Assembly (NCBI RefSeq): GCF_900116295.1
Contig: NZ_FPAF01000006.1
Location: 124,001 to 188,000, forward strand
Length of the DNA: 64,000 bases
Direction: 5' to 3'
Origin: Bacillus sp. 103mf
GTDB lineage: Bacteria; Bacillota; Bacilli; Bacillales; Bacillaceae_G
Shown: in pieces, positions 1 to 8,192 of the stretch
Numbering within the stretch: the first letter of the stretch is position 1
How the letters are laid out: every line of letters starts with the position of its first letter
Position numbers and translations under genes: made by a program
The notes under the pieces: model-generated
The model's input: the letters and a program-made list of their open reading frames with translations, nothing else
Told to the model about the DNA's origin: nothing
The model's database searches: none

Positions 1-40
1 CTCACTCTTACAAGTCACTATATTTTTAGGAGGACTTACG

Positions 41-1480
41 ATGCAAACTAGCAAGACGTATAAATTTTATATAAATGGAGAATGGAAAGAAAGCTCCTCG
101 GGGCAAACAATCGACATTTCCTCTCCTTATCTTCATGAAGTAATCGGACAAGTACAAGCAATTACTCGCACGGAAGTAGATGAAGCGATTCAATTGGCGA
201 AAGAAGCTCAAAAAGACTGGTCCGAAGCATCTCTTCAAGATCGTGCACAATATTTATATAAATGGGCTGATGAGCTCGTGAATATGCAAGATGAAATTGC
301 CGATATCATCTTGAAAGAAGTCGGCAAAGGATATAAAGATGCACAAAAAGAAGTTGTTCGTACAGCTGATTTCATTCGTTACACAGTAGATGAAGCTATG
401 CATATGCATGGTGAAAGTATGATGGGCGATAGCTTCCCTGGCGGCGCTAAATCTAAACTTGCGATTATTCAGCGCGCTCCGCTTGGCGTCGTTCTTGCCA
501 TCTCACCATTTAACTATCCTGTCAACTTAGCAGCTGCCAAGCTTGCACCGGCCCTTATTACAGGAAACGCCGTTATCTTTAAACCGGCTACACAAGGTGC
601 AATTAGCGGTATTAAAATGATTGAAGCCTTGCATAAAGCAGGCCTTCCAAAAGGACTTGTTAACGTAGTAACAGGACGTGGTTCTGTCATTGGTGATTAT
701 TTAGTAGAGCATTCTGGCATCAATATGGTATCGTTCACAGGTGGTACACACACAGGAACGCATTTAGCGAAAAAAGCGGCAATGATCCCACTTGTCCTTG
801 AACTTGGCGGAAAAGATCCTGGTATTGTACGCGAGGACGCAGACTTACAAGAAGCTGCCAAACATATTATTAGTGGGGCATTCTCTTACTCCGGTCAACG
901 ATGCACAGCGATTAAACGCGTACTTGTACATGAACATGTAGCAGATGAACTTGTTCGCTTATTAAAAGATGAAATTGCAAAGTTATCTGTTGGTTCTCCG
1001 GAACAAGACAGCACGATCGTACCATTAATCGATGATAAATCTGCTGATTTCGTTCAAAATTTAGTAGACGATGCAGTGCAAAAAGGTGCAACTGTTGTCA
1101 TCGGCAACAAACGTGAGCGTAACTTAATCTATCCAACACTTCTTGATCATGTAACAGAAGATATGAAAGTCGCTTGGGAAGAGCCATTCGGTCCGATTCT
1201 TCCAGTCATTCGCGTTTCTTCTGATGAACAAGCAATTGAAATTGCAAACAAATCTGAGTTTGGTTTACAAGCAAGTGTATTTACAAAAGATATTAACAAA
1301 GCATTTCACATTGCAAACAAAATTGAAGCAGGCTCTGTTCAAATTAACGGACGCACTGAACGCGGCCCAGATCACTTCCCATTCATCGGTGTAAAAGGTT
1401 CTGGTATGGGCGCACAAGGTATTCGTAAAAGCCTTGAATCTATGACACGCGAGAAAGTAACCGTATTGAATTTGATGTAA
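41..1480 (+). CDS. gapN: NADP-dependent glyceraldehyde-3-phosphate dehydrogenase
   Basis: 479 aa, the usual length for non-phosphorylating GAPDH of the aldehyde dehydrogenase superfamily. It oxidises glyceraldehyde-3-phosphate directly to 3-phosphoglycerate with NADP+, giving cytosolic NADPH and bypassing the ATP-yielding steps of glycolysis. Visible family residues are Asn158 in SPFNYP, Glu254 in LELGGKDP and the catalytic Cys288 in SGQRCT; an EPFGP motif follows near residue 385. The ATG follows TTTAGGAGGACTTACG, a strong ribosome binding site. The promoter lies at or beyond the window edge. A hairpin terminator (1591-1619) follows, with a family A repeat between. A degraded second copy of the gene's 3' end lies at 2050-2155. 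Confidence 0.95.
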   Translation: MQTSKTYKFYINGEWKESSSGQTIDISSPYLHEVIGQVQAITRTEVDEAIQLAKEAQKDWSEASLQDRAQYLYKWADELVNMQDEIADIILKEVGKGYKDAQKEVVRTADFIRYTVDEAMHMHGESMMGDSFPGGAKSKLAIIQRAPLGVVLAISPFNYPVNLAAAKLAPALITGNAVIFKPATQGAISGIKMIEALHKAGLPKGLVNVVTGRGSVIGDYLVEHSGINMVSFTGGTHTGTHLAKKAAMIPLVLELGGKDPGIVREDADLQEAAKHIISGAFSYSGQRCTAIKRVLVHEHVADELVRLLKDEIAKLSVGSPEQDSTIVPLIDDKSADFVQNLVDDAVQKGATVVIGNKRERNLIYPTLLDHVTEDMKVAWEEPFGPILPVIRVSSDEQAIEIANKSEFGLQASVFTKDINKAFHIANKIEAGSVQINGRTERGPDHFPFIGVKGSGMGAQGIRKSLESMTREKVTVLNLM

Positions 1481-1590
1481 AGACAGAAAACCTCTTTTTT
1501 AGGTGGGCGAGAGCACCTGGCCATGCGTAGTAGCGGTCAGGGCTTTTTTCTGCCACTTACAAAATTTAAAACAAAAAAACAAAGTAAAAG
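1481..1590 (+). repeat. Dispersed repeat family A, copy A1
   Basis: Begins right after the gapN stop with AAGACAGAAAACCTC and holds the family core (GGGCGAGAGCACCTGGCCAT, then AGCGGTCAGGGC, then TTCTGCCAC). The duplicated unit downstream joins its gapN remnant directly to the 61-aa gene's leader and lacks this segment. A1 was therefore inserted after the duplication, or lost from the other copy. Confidence 0.85.
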
Positions 1591-1619
1591 GAAGTAGAAA
1601 ATAATTTCTACTTCTTTTT
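1591..1619 (+). terminator. gapN terminator
   Basis: GAAGTAGAAA, a short loop, TTTCTACTTC, then TTTTT: a perfect 10-bp stem with a U-tract. Confidence 0.85.
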
Positions 1620-1721
1620 ATATTTTATAAAAATGGTTGCTAGCACTATATTTCTCTCGCACACACTCTCTTTCATTTTCATATATATATATTAACTTCT
1701 GATAGAGAGGAGGCGGTTCTC

Positions 1722-1907
1722 ATGGCATTCACAACATTAAATGGATTAAGAGAAGGCGACAGAATTCGTGTATTTTCAGCAGGACGTGAAATTGATGGTC
1801 AAGGTGTTTTCATTCGCGTAGAAAACAACTTCTTAATTTGGGTTGATAACCATGCAAATATTAACATTACAAGCTTAGATGAAATTAGCGTTAGCAGAGT
1901 TGGCTAA
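1722..1907 (+). CDS. Small SH3/Sm-like barrel protein, copy 1
   Basis: 61 aa, unknown function. The ATG follows GAGAGGAGGCGGTTCTC, a strong ribosome binding site. The sequence alternates hydrophobic strands with glycines (GDRIRVF, GVFIRVENNFLIWVD, ITSLDEISV), as in small Sm/SH3-type beta barrels; it recalls DUF2642-type spore proteins of Bacillus, but I cannot assign that family firmly. It is about 90% identical to the protein at 2252-2437 and related to the C-terminal half of the convergent protein at 2497-2871. Upstream, CACACAC followed about 15 nt later by CATATATATA could be a sigma-K promoter, which would suggest mother-cell expression; this is weak. A long hairpin terminator follows. 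Confidence 0.8.
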   Translation: MAFTTLNGLREGDRIRVFSAGREIDGQGVFIRVENNFLIWVDNHANINITSLDEISVSRVG

Positions 1908-1947
1908 TTACCTATAAAATTGTTAAACTCTTTCACCAAAAAATACT

Positions 1948-2000
1948 GAGTCTATATCAAAGAGGGTTATATAAATCCTTTTCAAATAGACTCTTTTTTA
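1948..2000 (+). terminator. Terminator after 61-aa copy 1
   Basis: GAGTCTAT pairs with ATAGACTC across an inner AAAGAGG/CCTTTT stem and is followed by a T-run. Copy 2 has the same structure at 2478-2530. Confidence 0.75.
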
Positions 2001-2035
2001 TAATATGTTTTTCACTTTTCATATGACTAATGGTA
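1975..2035 (-). pseudogene. Remnant of the C-terminal end of the Sm-like protein gene
   Basis: The minus strand reads ISHMKSEKHIIKK, matching ISHIKSVKRIIKK at the C-terminus of the intact gene at 2497-2871. It marks the right edge of the duplicated unit. Confidence 0.7.
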
Positions 2036-2049
2036 GAATACAAAACATT

Positions 2050-2155
2050 CGTCACGGCAAACGGCTCTGCACAGATTAACGGAAGCAAAGGGTATTCGTA
2101 AGAACTTTGAATTTATGGCGCATGAGAAAATAACAATATTGAATGTAATGCAATT
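2050..2155 (+). pseudogene. Truncated duplicate of the gapN 3' end
   Basis: Two blocks match gapN. One covers GGCTCTGTTCAAATTAACGG. The other covers GGTATTCGTAAAAGCCTTGA through the last codons. Relative to gapN, about 60 bp between them is missing and the stop is altered (ATGTAA to ATGCAA). There is no ribosome binding site or long frame, so this is debris from the tandem duplication. Confidence 0.85.
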
Positions 2156-2251
2156 CTATAAAAATAGTTGCTATAACTACATTTCTCTTGCACACACTCT
2201 CTATCGTTTTCATATATTATATTAACTTTTGATAGAGAGGAGGCGGTTCTC

Positions 2252-2437
2252 ATGGCATTCACAACATTAAACGGATTAAGAGAAGGCGACAAAATTCGCG
2301 TATTTTCAGCAGGACGCGAAATTGATGGCCGAGGCGTTTTCGTCCGCATAGAAAACAACTTCTTAATTTGGGTTGATAACCACGCAAATATCAACATTAC
2401 AAGCTTAGATGCAATTAGCGTTAGCAAAGTTTGCTAA
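2252..2437 (+). CDS. Small SH3/Sm-like barrel protein, copy 2
   Basis: 61 aa, unknown function. It is the tandem paralogue of the gene at 1722-1907, differing at a handful of residues (for example D to K in GDKIRVF, Q to R in DGRGVF, C at the end). Ribosome binding site and leader are conserved (GAGAGGAGGCGG; CACACAC then CATATATTATA). Both copies keep an intact frame with mainly conservative or silent changes, which suggests both are under selection. The terminator hairpin at 2478-2530 overlaps the 3' end of the convergent gene. Confidence 0.8.
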   Translation: MAFTTLNGLREGDKIRVFSAGREIDGRGVFVRIENNFLIWVDNHANINITSLDAISVSKVC

Positions 2438-2477
2438 TTATTCACAAATTGTTTAACCCTCTCACAAATAAGATACT

Positions 2478-2530
2478 GAGTCTATATTAAAAAGGGCTAT
2501 ACATACCCTTTTTGAATAGACTCTTTTTTT
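2478..2530 (+). terminator. Terminator overlapping the convergent gene's 3' end
   Basis: GAGTCTAT / ATAGACTC stem with inner AAAGGG/CCCTTT and a T-run. On the minus strand the same bases encode the last residues (ESIQKGYV) of the convergent protein, whose stop is at 2497. Confidence 0.7.
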
Positions 2531-2871
2531 ATAATACGCTTTACACTTTTTATATGACTAATAGTTAAATCATAATCTACGTTAATCCAATATAACCATT
2601 CATTTATACACTCAATAAAGATCCCTTCTATACTTGTTTCCCCGTCAAATACTTCTATCTTATCTCCTAAGGAAAAAAGAGGAGGTAATGCACTCTTTTC
2701 TGTTTTTTTACTTACATTCTTTTGTATATTATAGAGTAACCTCATACATTGTTCTAAAGAAGCTGCGAGTTCTTCATTTTGTTTTTTTAACTCCTCAATT
2801 GGATCCGGTTTTTCACACCTATATATTTCCTTTCCGCATATAAAACAGTTTCTCTTTAACCAGCTCTCCAT
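2497..2871 (-). CDS. Cys-containing protein with C-terminal Sm-like domain
   Basis: 124 aa from the ATG at 2871, which is preceded by GAGAGGG; a longer frame to 3003 has no ribosome binding site. The N-terminal region has a CxxC-x6-C pattern (CFICGKEIYRC), a possible metal site. A charged helix, probably coiled coil, follows (about residues 25-55), then a barrel-like domain (about 67-111: GDKIEVFDGETSIEGIFIEC). That domain aligns with the two convergent 61-aa proteins, so the three genes are one family in different architectures. Function unknown; a spore-layer role is a guess. Divergent from the lysine riboswitch permease. Confidence 0.65.
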   Translation of the reverse strand: MESWLKRNCFICGKEIYRCEKPDPIEELKKQNEELAASLEQCMRLLYNIQKNVSKKTEKSALPPLFSLGDKIEVFDGETSIEGIFIECINEWLYWINVDYDLTISHIKSVKRIIKKESIQKGYV

Positions 2872-3089
2872 CCGTTTATCCCTCTCAAATAAAGTGCTCT
2901 TTATGATAAAAGCTGCACTTTCCCCTTCTTTTATATACATATTGTATGATGCAAATCCAGAAGTTGTTTCATTATTTAAAACATACTTTATTATCACAAT
3001 CATCTGATTATATTTATTTGCATTGACGAATAAAAATCCATTTGTTACCCTTGGTTATGTTAACTTTATATATAAATCCTCATTCGTAT

Positions 3090-3335
3090 CTCGGTGAGGT
3101 AGAGGTTGCAATTATTAATAGTATGATTTGGGAGATGTGTGGCATCGCTGAACAAATCAAAAAGGAATAATTGCCGAAGCAAGAAGTATCCACAACGCTT
3201 TCTTGCTGGGTCTGCATTGAATAAGTGCAGGACTGTCACAAGCGTTTTGCTTGTGGAGAGCTATCGAGAGGTATGTCCGTGGGTTTCTTAATAAGATTGA
3301 GAAGCGCGTGAGCATATACGCGCTTTTTTGTTTTG
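3090..3335 (+). promoter_or_regulatory. Lysine riboswitch (L box) with terminator
   Basis: Core elements appear in the L-box order: GAGGTAGAGGTTGCAA, AGTA, GCCGAAGC, TGCTGGGTCTGCAT, GCAGGACTGTCA, then GGAGAGCTATCGAGAGG. An intrinsic terminator follows at 3302-3333 (AAGCGCGT, loop, ACGCGCTT, T-run). Lysine binding is expected to favour the terminator and switch off the permease at 3404. Confidence 0.95.
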
Positions 3336-3403
3336 TTTGGAACTTCAAACACATACATATCTCCTCGCTTGACTTGGTTATACTAATTTTGGAGGTAGTT
3401 TCT

Positions 3404-4822
3404 ATGCAACAAAAAAAATGGGGTTTTTGGGTACTCACTGCATTTGTAGTTGGAAATATGGTCGGAGCTGGTATTTTCATGGTTCCGAGTACATTAGCAC
3501 AAACAGCTAGTCCTCTTGGCGTTACATTAGCTTGGTTAACGACAGGATTTGGCGTGTTAATGTTAGCTCTTGTTTTCGGTAATTTAGCAATTCGTCGTCC
3601 TGATTTAACAACAGGTCCGCAAAGTCATGCTTATGCACTCTTTTCTTCACAAAAAACGAAAAAAATGGCGGGTTTTAGTATCGTATGGGGCTACTGGGTT
3701 GCAAACTGGGCAAGTAACGTAGCGATCATTACATCATTTGCTGGTTATTTATCGCTCTTTTTCCCAATTATGAAAGATACGCATGTATTATTTTCAATCG
3801 GAACGTTTAACATTGAAGTTGGAAAACTAATTACGTTCTCTATCTGTACCTTGTTACTATGGGGAACACATATGATTTTAACGAACGGCATAAACGGTGC
3901 TGGGAAATTGAACTTCCTTGCAACAACAACGAAAGTAACAGGATTCCTTCTCTTCATTGTGGTAACGTTATTTGCCTTCCAAGCATCTAAACTTGGACAA
4001 TGGTATACACCGATCATTGATAAAGAAGGCGTTTCACACGGACTATTATCACAAGTAAACTTAGCTGCCTTAACAACACTTTGGGCCTTTATCGGCATCG
4101 AGTCAGCTGTCTTATTATCAAACCGTGCTGTTTCACCAAAAACAGTAAAACGCGCAACTGTTACTGGCTTACTATTAACAGTTGGTATCTATTTAGGAAT
4201 TACAATCTTAACAATGGGCGTTCTTCATGTCGATAAACTACAAGCATCTGAACGACCATTGGCAGATGCATTATCTGCAGCAATGGGACATGGCGGCGGA
4301 AAATTAATGGCGCTGCTTGCACTTACTTCTTTATTTGGATCCATCCTAGGTTGGGTTTTATTAAGCTCAGAAGTACCATATCAAGCAGCAAAAGAAGGAT
4401 TCTTTCCATCTTTCTTTACAAAAACAAATAAAAAAGGGAGCCCGATTTATTCGCTTCGTATAACAAACATTATGTCGCAAGTGTTCCTATTCTCAACACT
4501 ATCCGGGACAATTGCCGAGGCGTATACATTTGTTATTACCGTTTCAACACTTGCCTACTTAATTCCATATCTCGTTTCACCAATCTTCCAGCTTAAACTT
4601 GTTATGACAGGTGAAACATACGAAAATCAAAAAGGTTCTCGTATCATAGATGGAATCATTGCGGCTATTGCACTTATTTATGCACTATGGGTTATTAAAA
4701 CAGGATCTTCTGATGTGAAAACATTCCTGCTTGGCATTGGATTATTTATCGTCGGATTTGCATTCTATCCATTAATGAAACGTGATGAGAAAAAAGAGAA
4801 ACAAAACGAGCAAGTTGCCTAG
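3404..4822 (+). CDS. Lysine-riboswitch-controlled APC family amino acid permease
   Basis: 472 aa from the ATG after GGAGGTAGTTTCT; the frame extends upstream into the riboswitch but that part is leader. About 12 membrane segments are visible. It carries the APC signature near the N-terminus (VGNMVGAGIFMVPS) and resembles the basic amino acid/polyamine antiporter branch that includes ArcD and B. subtilis YvsH. The L box upstream makes lysine import the most likely role. It imports or exchanges amino acids across the cell membrane. It stands alone, with family A repeats downstream. Confidence 0.9.
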   Translation: MQQKKWGFWVLTAFVVGNMVGAGIFMVPSTLAQTASPLGVTLAWLTTGFGVLMLALVFGNLAIRRPDLTTGPQSHAYALFSSQKTKKMAGFSIVWGYWVANWASNVAIITSFAGYLSLFFPIMKDTHVLFSIGTFNIEVGKLITFSICTLLLWGTHMILTNGINGAGKLNFLATTTKVTGFLLFIVVTLFAFQASKLGQWYTPIIDKEGVSHGLLSQVNLAALTTLWAFIGIESAVLLSNRAVSPKTVKRATVTGLLLTVGIYLGITILTMGVLHVDKLQASERPLADALSAAMGHGGGKLMALLALTSLFGSILGWVLLSSEVPYQAAKEGFFPSFFTKTNKKGSPIYSLRITNIMSQVFLFSTLSGTIAEAYTFVITVSTLAYLIPYLVSPIFQLKLVMTGETYENQKGSRIIDGIIAAIALIYALWVIKTGSSDVKTFLLGIGLFIVGFAFYPLMKRDEKKEKQNEQVA

Positions 4823-4852
4823 TGAAAGGTGACTTGCTTTTTTGTGTACATG

Positions 4853-5010
4853 TAAAGACAGAAAACCTCTTTTTTAAGGTGGACGAGAGGATCTGTCCAT
4901 GTGTAGGAGCGGTCAGGGCCTTTTTCTGCCACGTGCGATGTAAAAACAAAGGGTACATTTCAAGGTGCAGATCACTTTTTCTTCTCCATAGCAGCAATTT
5001 ATAGTTTGAA
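4853..5010 (+). repeat. Dispersed repeat family A, copy A2
   Basis: Full-length copy: AAAGACAGAAAACCTC, GGACGAGAGGATCTG, GAGCGGTCAGGGCC, TTTTTCTGCCACGTGC, then a tail with AACAAAGGGT and CATAGCAGCAATTTAT. Lies directly after the permease. Confidence 0.85.
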
Positions 5011-5112
5011 AAACAAACAAAAAAGCACTTCCCTTTTAGAGGGGCAAGAGCATCTGGCCATGTGTGGTAGCGGTCAGGGCCTTTTTCTGCCACGTGCGGT
5101 GTGAAAACAAAA
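5011..5112 (+). repeat. Dispersed repeat family A, copy A3
   Basis: Second copy in tandem with A2 and in the same orientation (GGGCAAGAGCATCTGGCCAT ... GCGGTCAGGGCC ... CTGCCACGTGC). With A2 it fills the whole gap between the permease and the next gene. Confidence 0.85.
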
Positions 5113-5192
5113 GACATTTTCCAAATTCACCCATGATATCGTGATGTGCATATGATAAAATAGCAGAAAAAGGAATAAGGAGTATTTGCAAC

Positions 5193-5561
5193 ATGTTACA
5201 AGTTTTCAAAAAGAGAAGTGTTGTGCACATTATAGGATATTTATTAGGGATTCTTGGATGCGTTCTCAATTTAACTGTGTGTATTCGCAAATTTTATTTA
5301 AATATGGAAATGATAATAGCTCTTTCCTGCCTGCTCATATCGACAATTTTTGTCTTATTCGCAATTATTTTAAACCGCCCATCTCTTATGTGTTTAGCTG
5401 TCTTCCCTACTTTACCTATTATGTCTTTGCCTATAATAGTACTAATAATAGCTAATTGCATGTATATTGCAGCAAGCCTATGCATGACAACCGAACACAT
5501 ACCTAAAAAAGGAAAACAGAAAAATAAAAGACTAGAACATTTTCGAAAAAATGGGTATTGA
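5193..5561 (+). CDS. Small integral membrane protein, unknown
   Basis: 122 aa starting at an ATG preceded by AAGGAGTATTTGCAAC. Three or four hydrophobic segments (about residues 12-32, 38-60, 66-88) and a basic tail ending KGKQKNKRLEHFRKNGY. No family recognised. It lies 65 bp upstream of the EcsB-like gene on the same strand and may be co-transcribed. Confidence 0.6.
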   Translation: MLQVFKKRSVVHIIGYLLGILGCVLNLTVCIRKFYLNMEMIIALSCLLISTIFVLFAIILNRPSLMCLAVFPTLPIMSLPIIVLIIANCMYIAASLCMTTEHIPKKGKQKNKRLEHFRKNGY

Positions 5562-5626
5562 GTCGCTTCGAAGACTTGTTCATATATTTCAAATCGTAAT
5601 AATCCTACAATATAGAGGTGGCTATA

Positions 5627-6727
5627 GTGACAATCGAAACACTTTGGACGAGTCGTTTCCAGCAACATCTACAAAAAATCACGATGTACTTTGCGCGTAT
5701 TGTAAGTGGTCTAGTTTATAGCTTCCTTATTCTTCTTGGCACTGGCGGCTATTATTATGCAAAATTTCTTCGTTCCTTTCCATCTGAGTCTGTTGCATTA
5801 ACCATTGTGACGATTTTACTTACGGTTATACTCACTCGTTCTCCCATTCGAACATTTTTACAAAAGCCAGATATCCTATATCTATTGCCGATAGAAGAAA
5901 AACTAGCCTACTATGTTAAGCGTTCTCTTTTATATAGTTATATCATGCAACTCTTTCCATTATTATGCGCGGTACTCATCATTACACCTCTTGCTCAGCA
6001 ATCATTACATACAACTCCCGCTTTTTTATGCGGAGTCTTTGTCATTCTTGCTTTTATAAAGTGGTGGAATATGTACATACATTGGACATATAGAAATACA
6101 GACTTTGCTTCATACTGGTTACTCATTAGAGTATTCTGTAACGCAGCCATTACATATACAATGTTTCAATTCACTTCCATTACGGTTGTAGGAAGTATAC
6201 TCCTTGTCATAACGCTCATATTTTTATATACGATGAACAAACAAAAAAGGCACATTCATTGGGAATATTTAATAGAGCAAGAAGAACAAATGGACATGCG
6301 CTTTTATCAATTTGTACATTTCTTTACAGATGTACCGCAAATTAAACAACAAGTCAAACAAAGAAAGTGGCTCACTACCTGGATGGAACAGATACTATAT
6401 AAAAAACGATCTCCTTTTTTATATTTGTATAGTTTATCCTTTGTACGTACTAACGATTACTTTGGTATGTATATACGATTAACTTTAGTAGGAGGCTTTC
6501 TTTCCTACTACATTCCCACCTTTATTGGAAAAGGAATCACCGCGTTATGTTTCCTATACATATCGGCTTTACAACTTCGTGCTCTTTGGAATTATTTTTC
6601 GGGAAATAGTATTGTAGCATTGTATCCAGTTTCAGTTGTGGAACGAAAGCGGATTTTTATGACGTTTATCTATATAGTGAGTTTTATACAGTTTTTGTTC
6701 TTTTTCGGGGTTATTTTACTGAAATAA
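5627..6727 (+). CDS. EcsB-like ABC transporter permease
   Basis: 366 aa from the second GTG, spaced well from TAGAGGTGG; a GTG three codons earlier overlaps the ribosome binding site. Several membrane segments are seen (about residues 25-45, 50-70, 100-120, 130-150, 185-205 and 280 to the end). The central cytoplasmic part (IHWEYLIEQEEQMDMRFYQF) is typical of EcsB/YthQ proteins, which act with an EcsA-type ATPase in protein secretion and intramembrane proteolysis. No ATPase gene is adjacent, so the partner must be elsewhere. A perfect terminator follows. Confidence 0.75.
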   Translation: MTIETLWTSRFQQHLQKITMYFARIVSGLVYSFLILLGTGGYYYAKFLRSFPSESVALTIVTILLTVILTRSPIRTFLQKPDILYLLPIEEKLAYYVKRSLLYSYIMQLFPLLCAVLIITPLAQQSLHTTPAFLCGVFVILAFIKWWNMYIHWTYRNTDFASYWLLIRVFCNAAITYTMFQFTSITVVGSILLVITLIFLYTMNKQKRHIHWEYLIEQEEQMDMRFYQFVHFFTDVPQIKQQVKQRKWLTTWMEQILYKKRSPFLYLYSLSFVRTNDYFGMYIRLTLVGGFLSYYIPTFIGKGITALCFLYISALQLRALWNYFSGNSIVALYPVSVVERKRIFMTFIYIVSFIQFLFFFGVILLK

Positions 6728-6762
6728 AAAGAATCCATTTTGATCAAAATGGATTCTTTTTC
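6727..6762 (+). terminator. Bidirectional terminator
   Basis: AAAAGAATCCATTTTGATCA forms a perfect stem with the following bases and ends in TTTTT. Confidence 0.9.
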
Positions 6763-6767
6763 TGTCG

Positions 6768-6812
6768 AACATTGCCGAAGGGTCTTTATTCCCTGTCGAA
6801 TCGCCGATAAAC
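6768..6812. repeat. TCGCCGATAAA-type short repeat, copy 1
   Basis: GTCGAACATTGCCGAAGGGT and CTGTCGAATCGCCGATAAA between a terminator and the next gene. Similar units recur at 14184-14284. Confidence 0.55.
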
Positions 6813-7358
6813 TTAATTCCGAGTAGAAGCAGGAGTTGGAAGCAAGGAGTAAACGTTCGTATCATAGGCAACATTATTTTGATACATATAATTTCTAAGA
6901 ACGCCTTCTTTTTGAAAGCCTAATTTTGTTAGTAGTACATTAGATGCTTTATTTTCTGTAAAAACAACTGCTCCAATCCGAGTTAAATGTAGCTCATGAA
7001 ATCCGTATGATATAACTTTTAAAACGGCTTCAGTGGCATACCCTTTTCCCCAGTGTTCAGGTAAAAGGGCATAAGCGATTTCCGCTCTCTTATGTTCGAA
7101 AGACCAGTCATGAAATCCAATCGTTCCAATAATTCCTTCTGTTTCTTTTATTTGAATTCCCCATTTTATCCCACGTTTTTCTTTATAGTTATTTGAAAAA
7201 TTCCTAATTATATTTTCAACCTGTTCTCGATCTGTTAATGGATTTTGTCCGTAGTAACGTAATACATCCTCATTTGAAAAGCAATTCAATATTCCTTGTG
7301 CATCATCTTCTATTAGTTCTCTCAAAATTAGTCTTTCTGTTTTTAAAATAGGAAACAT
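6813..7358 (-). CDS. GNAT acetyltransferase, RimJ/RimL type
   Basis: 181 aa. It opens with FPILKTERLILREL, the usual first strand of RimJ/RimL-type N-acetyltransferases. The acetyl-CoA loop is seen as LLPEHWGKGYATEAV (about residues 98-112), with NKASNVLLTKLGF further on. It transfers acetyl from acetyl-CoA to an amine, probably a protein N-terminus or a small molecule; the substrate cannot be read from sequence. The ATG has AGGAAAGTGGGAGA upstream. The second GNAT gene lies 26 bp upstream on the same strand, so the two probably form an operon. Confidence 0.88.
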   Translation of the reverse strand: MFPILKTERLILRELIEDDAQGILNCFSNEDVLRYYGQNPLTDREQVENIIRNFSNNYKEKRGIKWGIQIKETEGIIGTIGFHDWSFEHKRAEIAYALLPEHWGKGYATEAVLKVISYGFHELHLTRIGAVVFTENKASNVLLTKLGFQKEGVLRNYMYQNNVAYDTNVYSLLPTPASTRN

Positions 7359-7384
7359 TCTCCCACTTCCTTTCCTATAACACT

Positions 7385-7930
7385 TTACCCATTAAATCTT
7401 CCCATCAAAATAGTATTATAGTAATTTCCATCCGATAAAATTTTGTCATTTTTTAAAATCCCTTCTACTTCAAAACCGTATCTTTCATAAAGACTTTTCG
7501 CTTTATCGTTCGTTTCAAGAACATTCAAAGTGATTTTCTTAATTCCATGCGAGTCTGCCCAATTGATGGATTCTGTTAAGAAGTTCTTTCCAATACCGTA
7601 TCCCCAATACTCTTGTAATACGCAGACACCAAATTCTACTTTATGAGATGTTCTTTTCAATTTGTTCCCTTCACACCTTGAAAAACCTGCAATTCTTCCA
7701 TTCACTTCAGCTACTAAAAATAGATTACTTACACTGTCTGTATCCTCTTTAATGATTTTTTTAAAACCATCTTCATCTATGTATGCTTCGCCTTTTTCTC
7801 TATCTAAATTCTCTGTTTCGCCATCTATTTGTAATCGTACTTCAGATAAATTTTTTGCATCTTCTTCCATTGCTGACCTAATCATATAACGTATATTACG
7901 AATATAAAATTCTTTTGGGCTAATTTTCAT
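7385..7930 (-). CDS. GNAT acetyltransferase
   Basis: 181 aa. The acetyl-CoA binding motif is LQEYWGYGIGKNFL (about residues 114-127), followed by NVLETNDKAKSLYERYGF, as in many small-molecule and protein acetyltransferases. The ATG is preceded by ATATAGGAGATAATTATA. First gene of a likely two-gene operon with the other GNAT at 6813-7358; the two are only distantly similar, so they are not a recent duplication. Substrate unknown. Confidence 0.85.
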   Translation of the reverse strand: MKISPKEFYIRNIRYMIRSAMEEDAKNLSEVRLQIDGETENLDREKGEAYIDEDGFKKIIKEDTDSVSNLFLVAEVNGRIAGFSRCEGNKLKRTSHKVEFGVCVLQEYWGYGIGKNFLTESINWADSHGIKKITLNVLETNDKAKSLYERYGFEVEGILKNDKILSDGNYYNTILMGRFNG

Positions 7931-7960
7931 TATAATTATCTCCTATATAAATCTGTTTTA

Positions 7961-8112
7961 ATGTTTCGACACATAATTCACCGCTATGCAGAATACAACA
8001 TGCTCGCTACCGACCCGCTCCCTTGCATGTGGCAGGAAAAGGCCCTGACCGCTCCTATGCGCGGCCAGATGCTCTTGTCCTCCCCTAAAAGAAAGGGGTT
8101 TTATGTCGTTTT
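7961..8112 (-). repeat. Dispersed repeat family A, copy A4
   Basis: Full-length inverse copy: CCGCTATGCAGAATACAACA at one end, GCATGTGGCAGGAAAAGGCC and ACCGCTCCTATGCGCGGCCA in the core, and a T-rich end. It fills the gap between the GNAT operon and the MFS gene. Confidence 0.85.
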
Positions 8113-8192
8113 TTTAGCTTATATACATATCTTCTATCTTTCACACTTACTTTAATATAATAGAAAGGTTAATAAAACAAGCAGCCTTCTCA

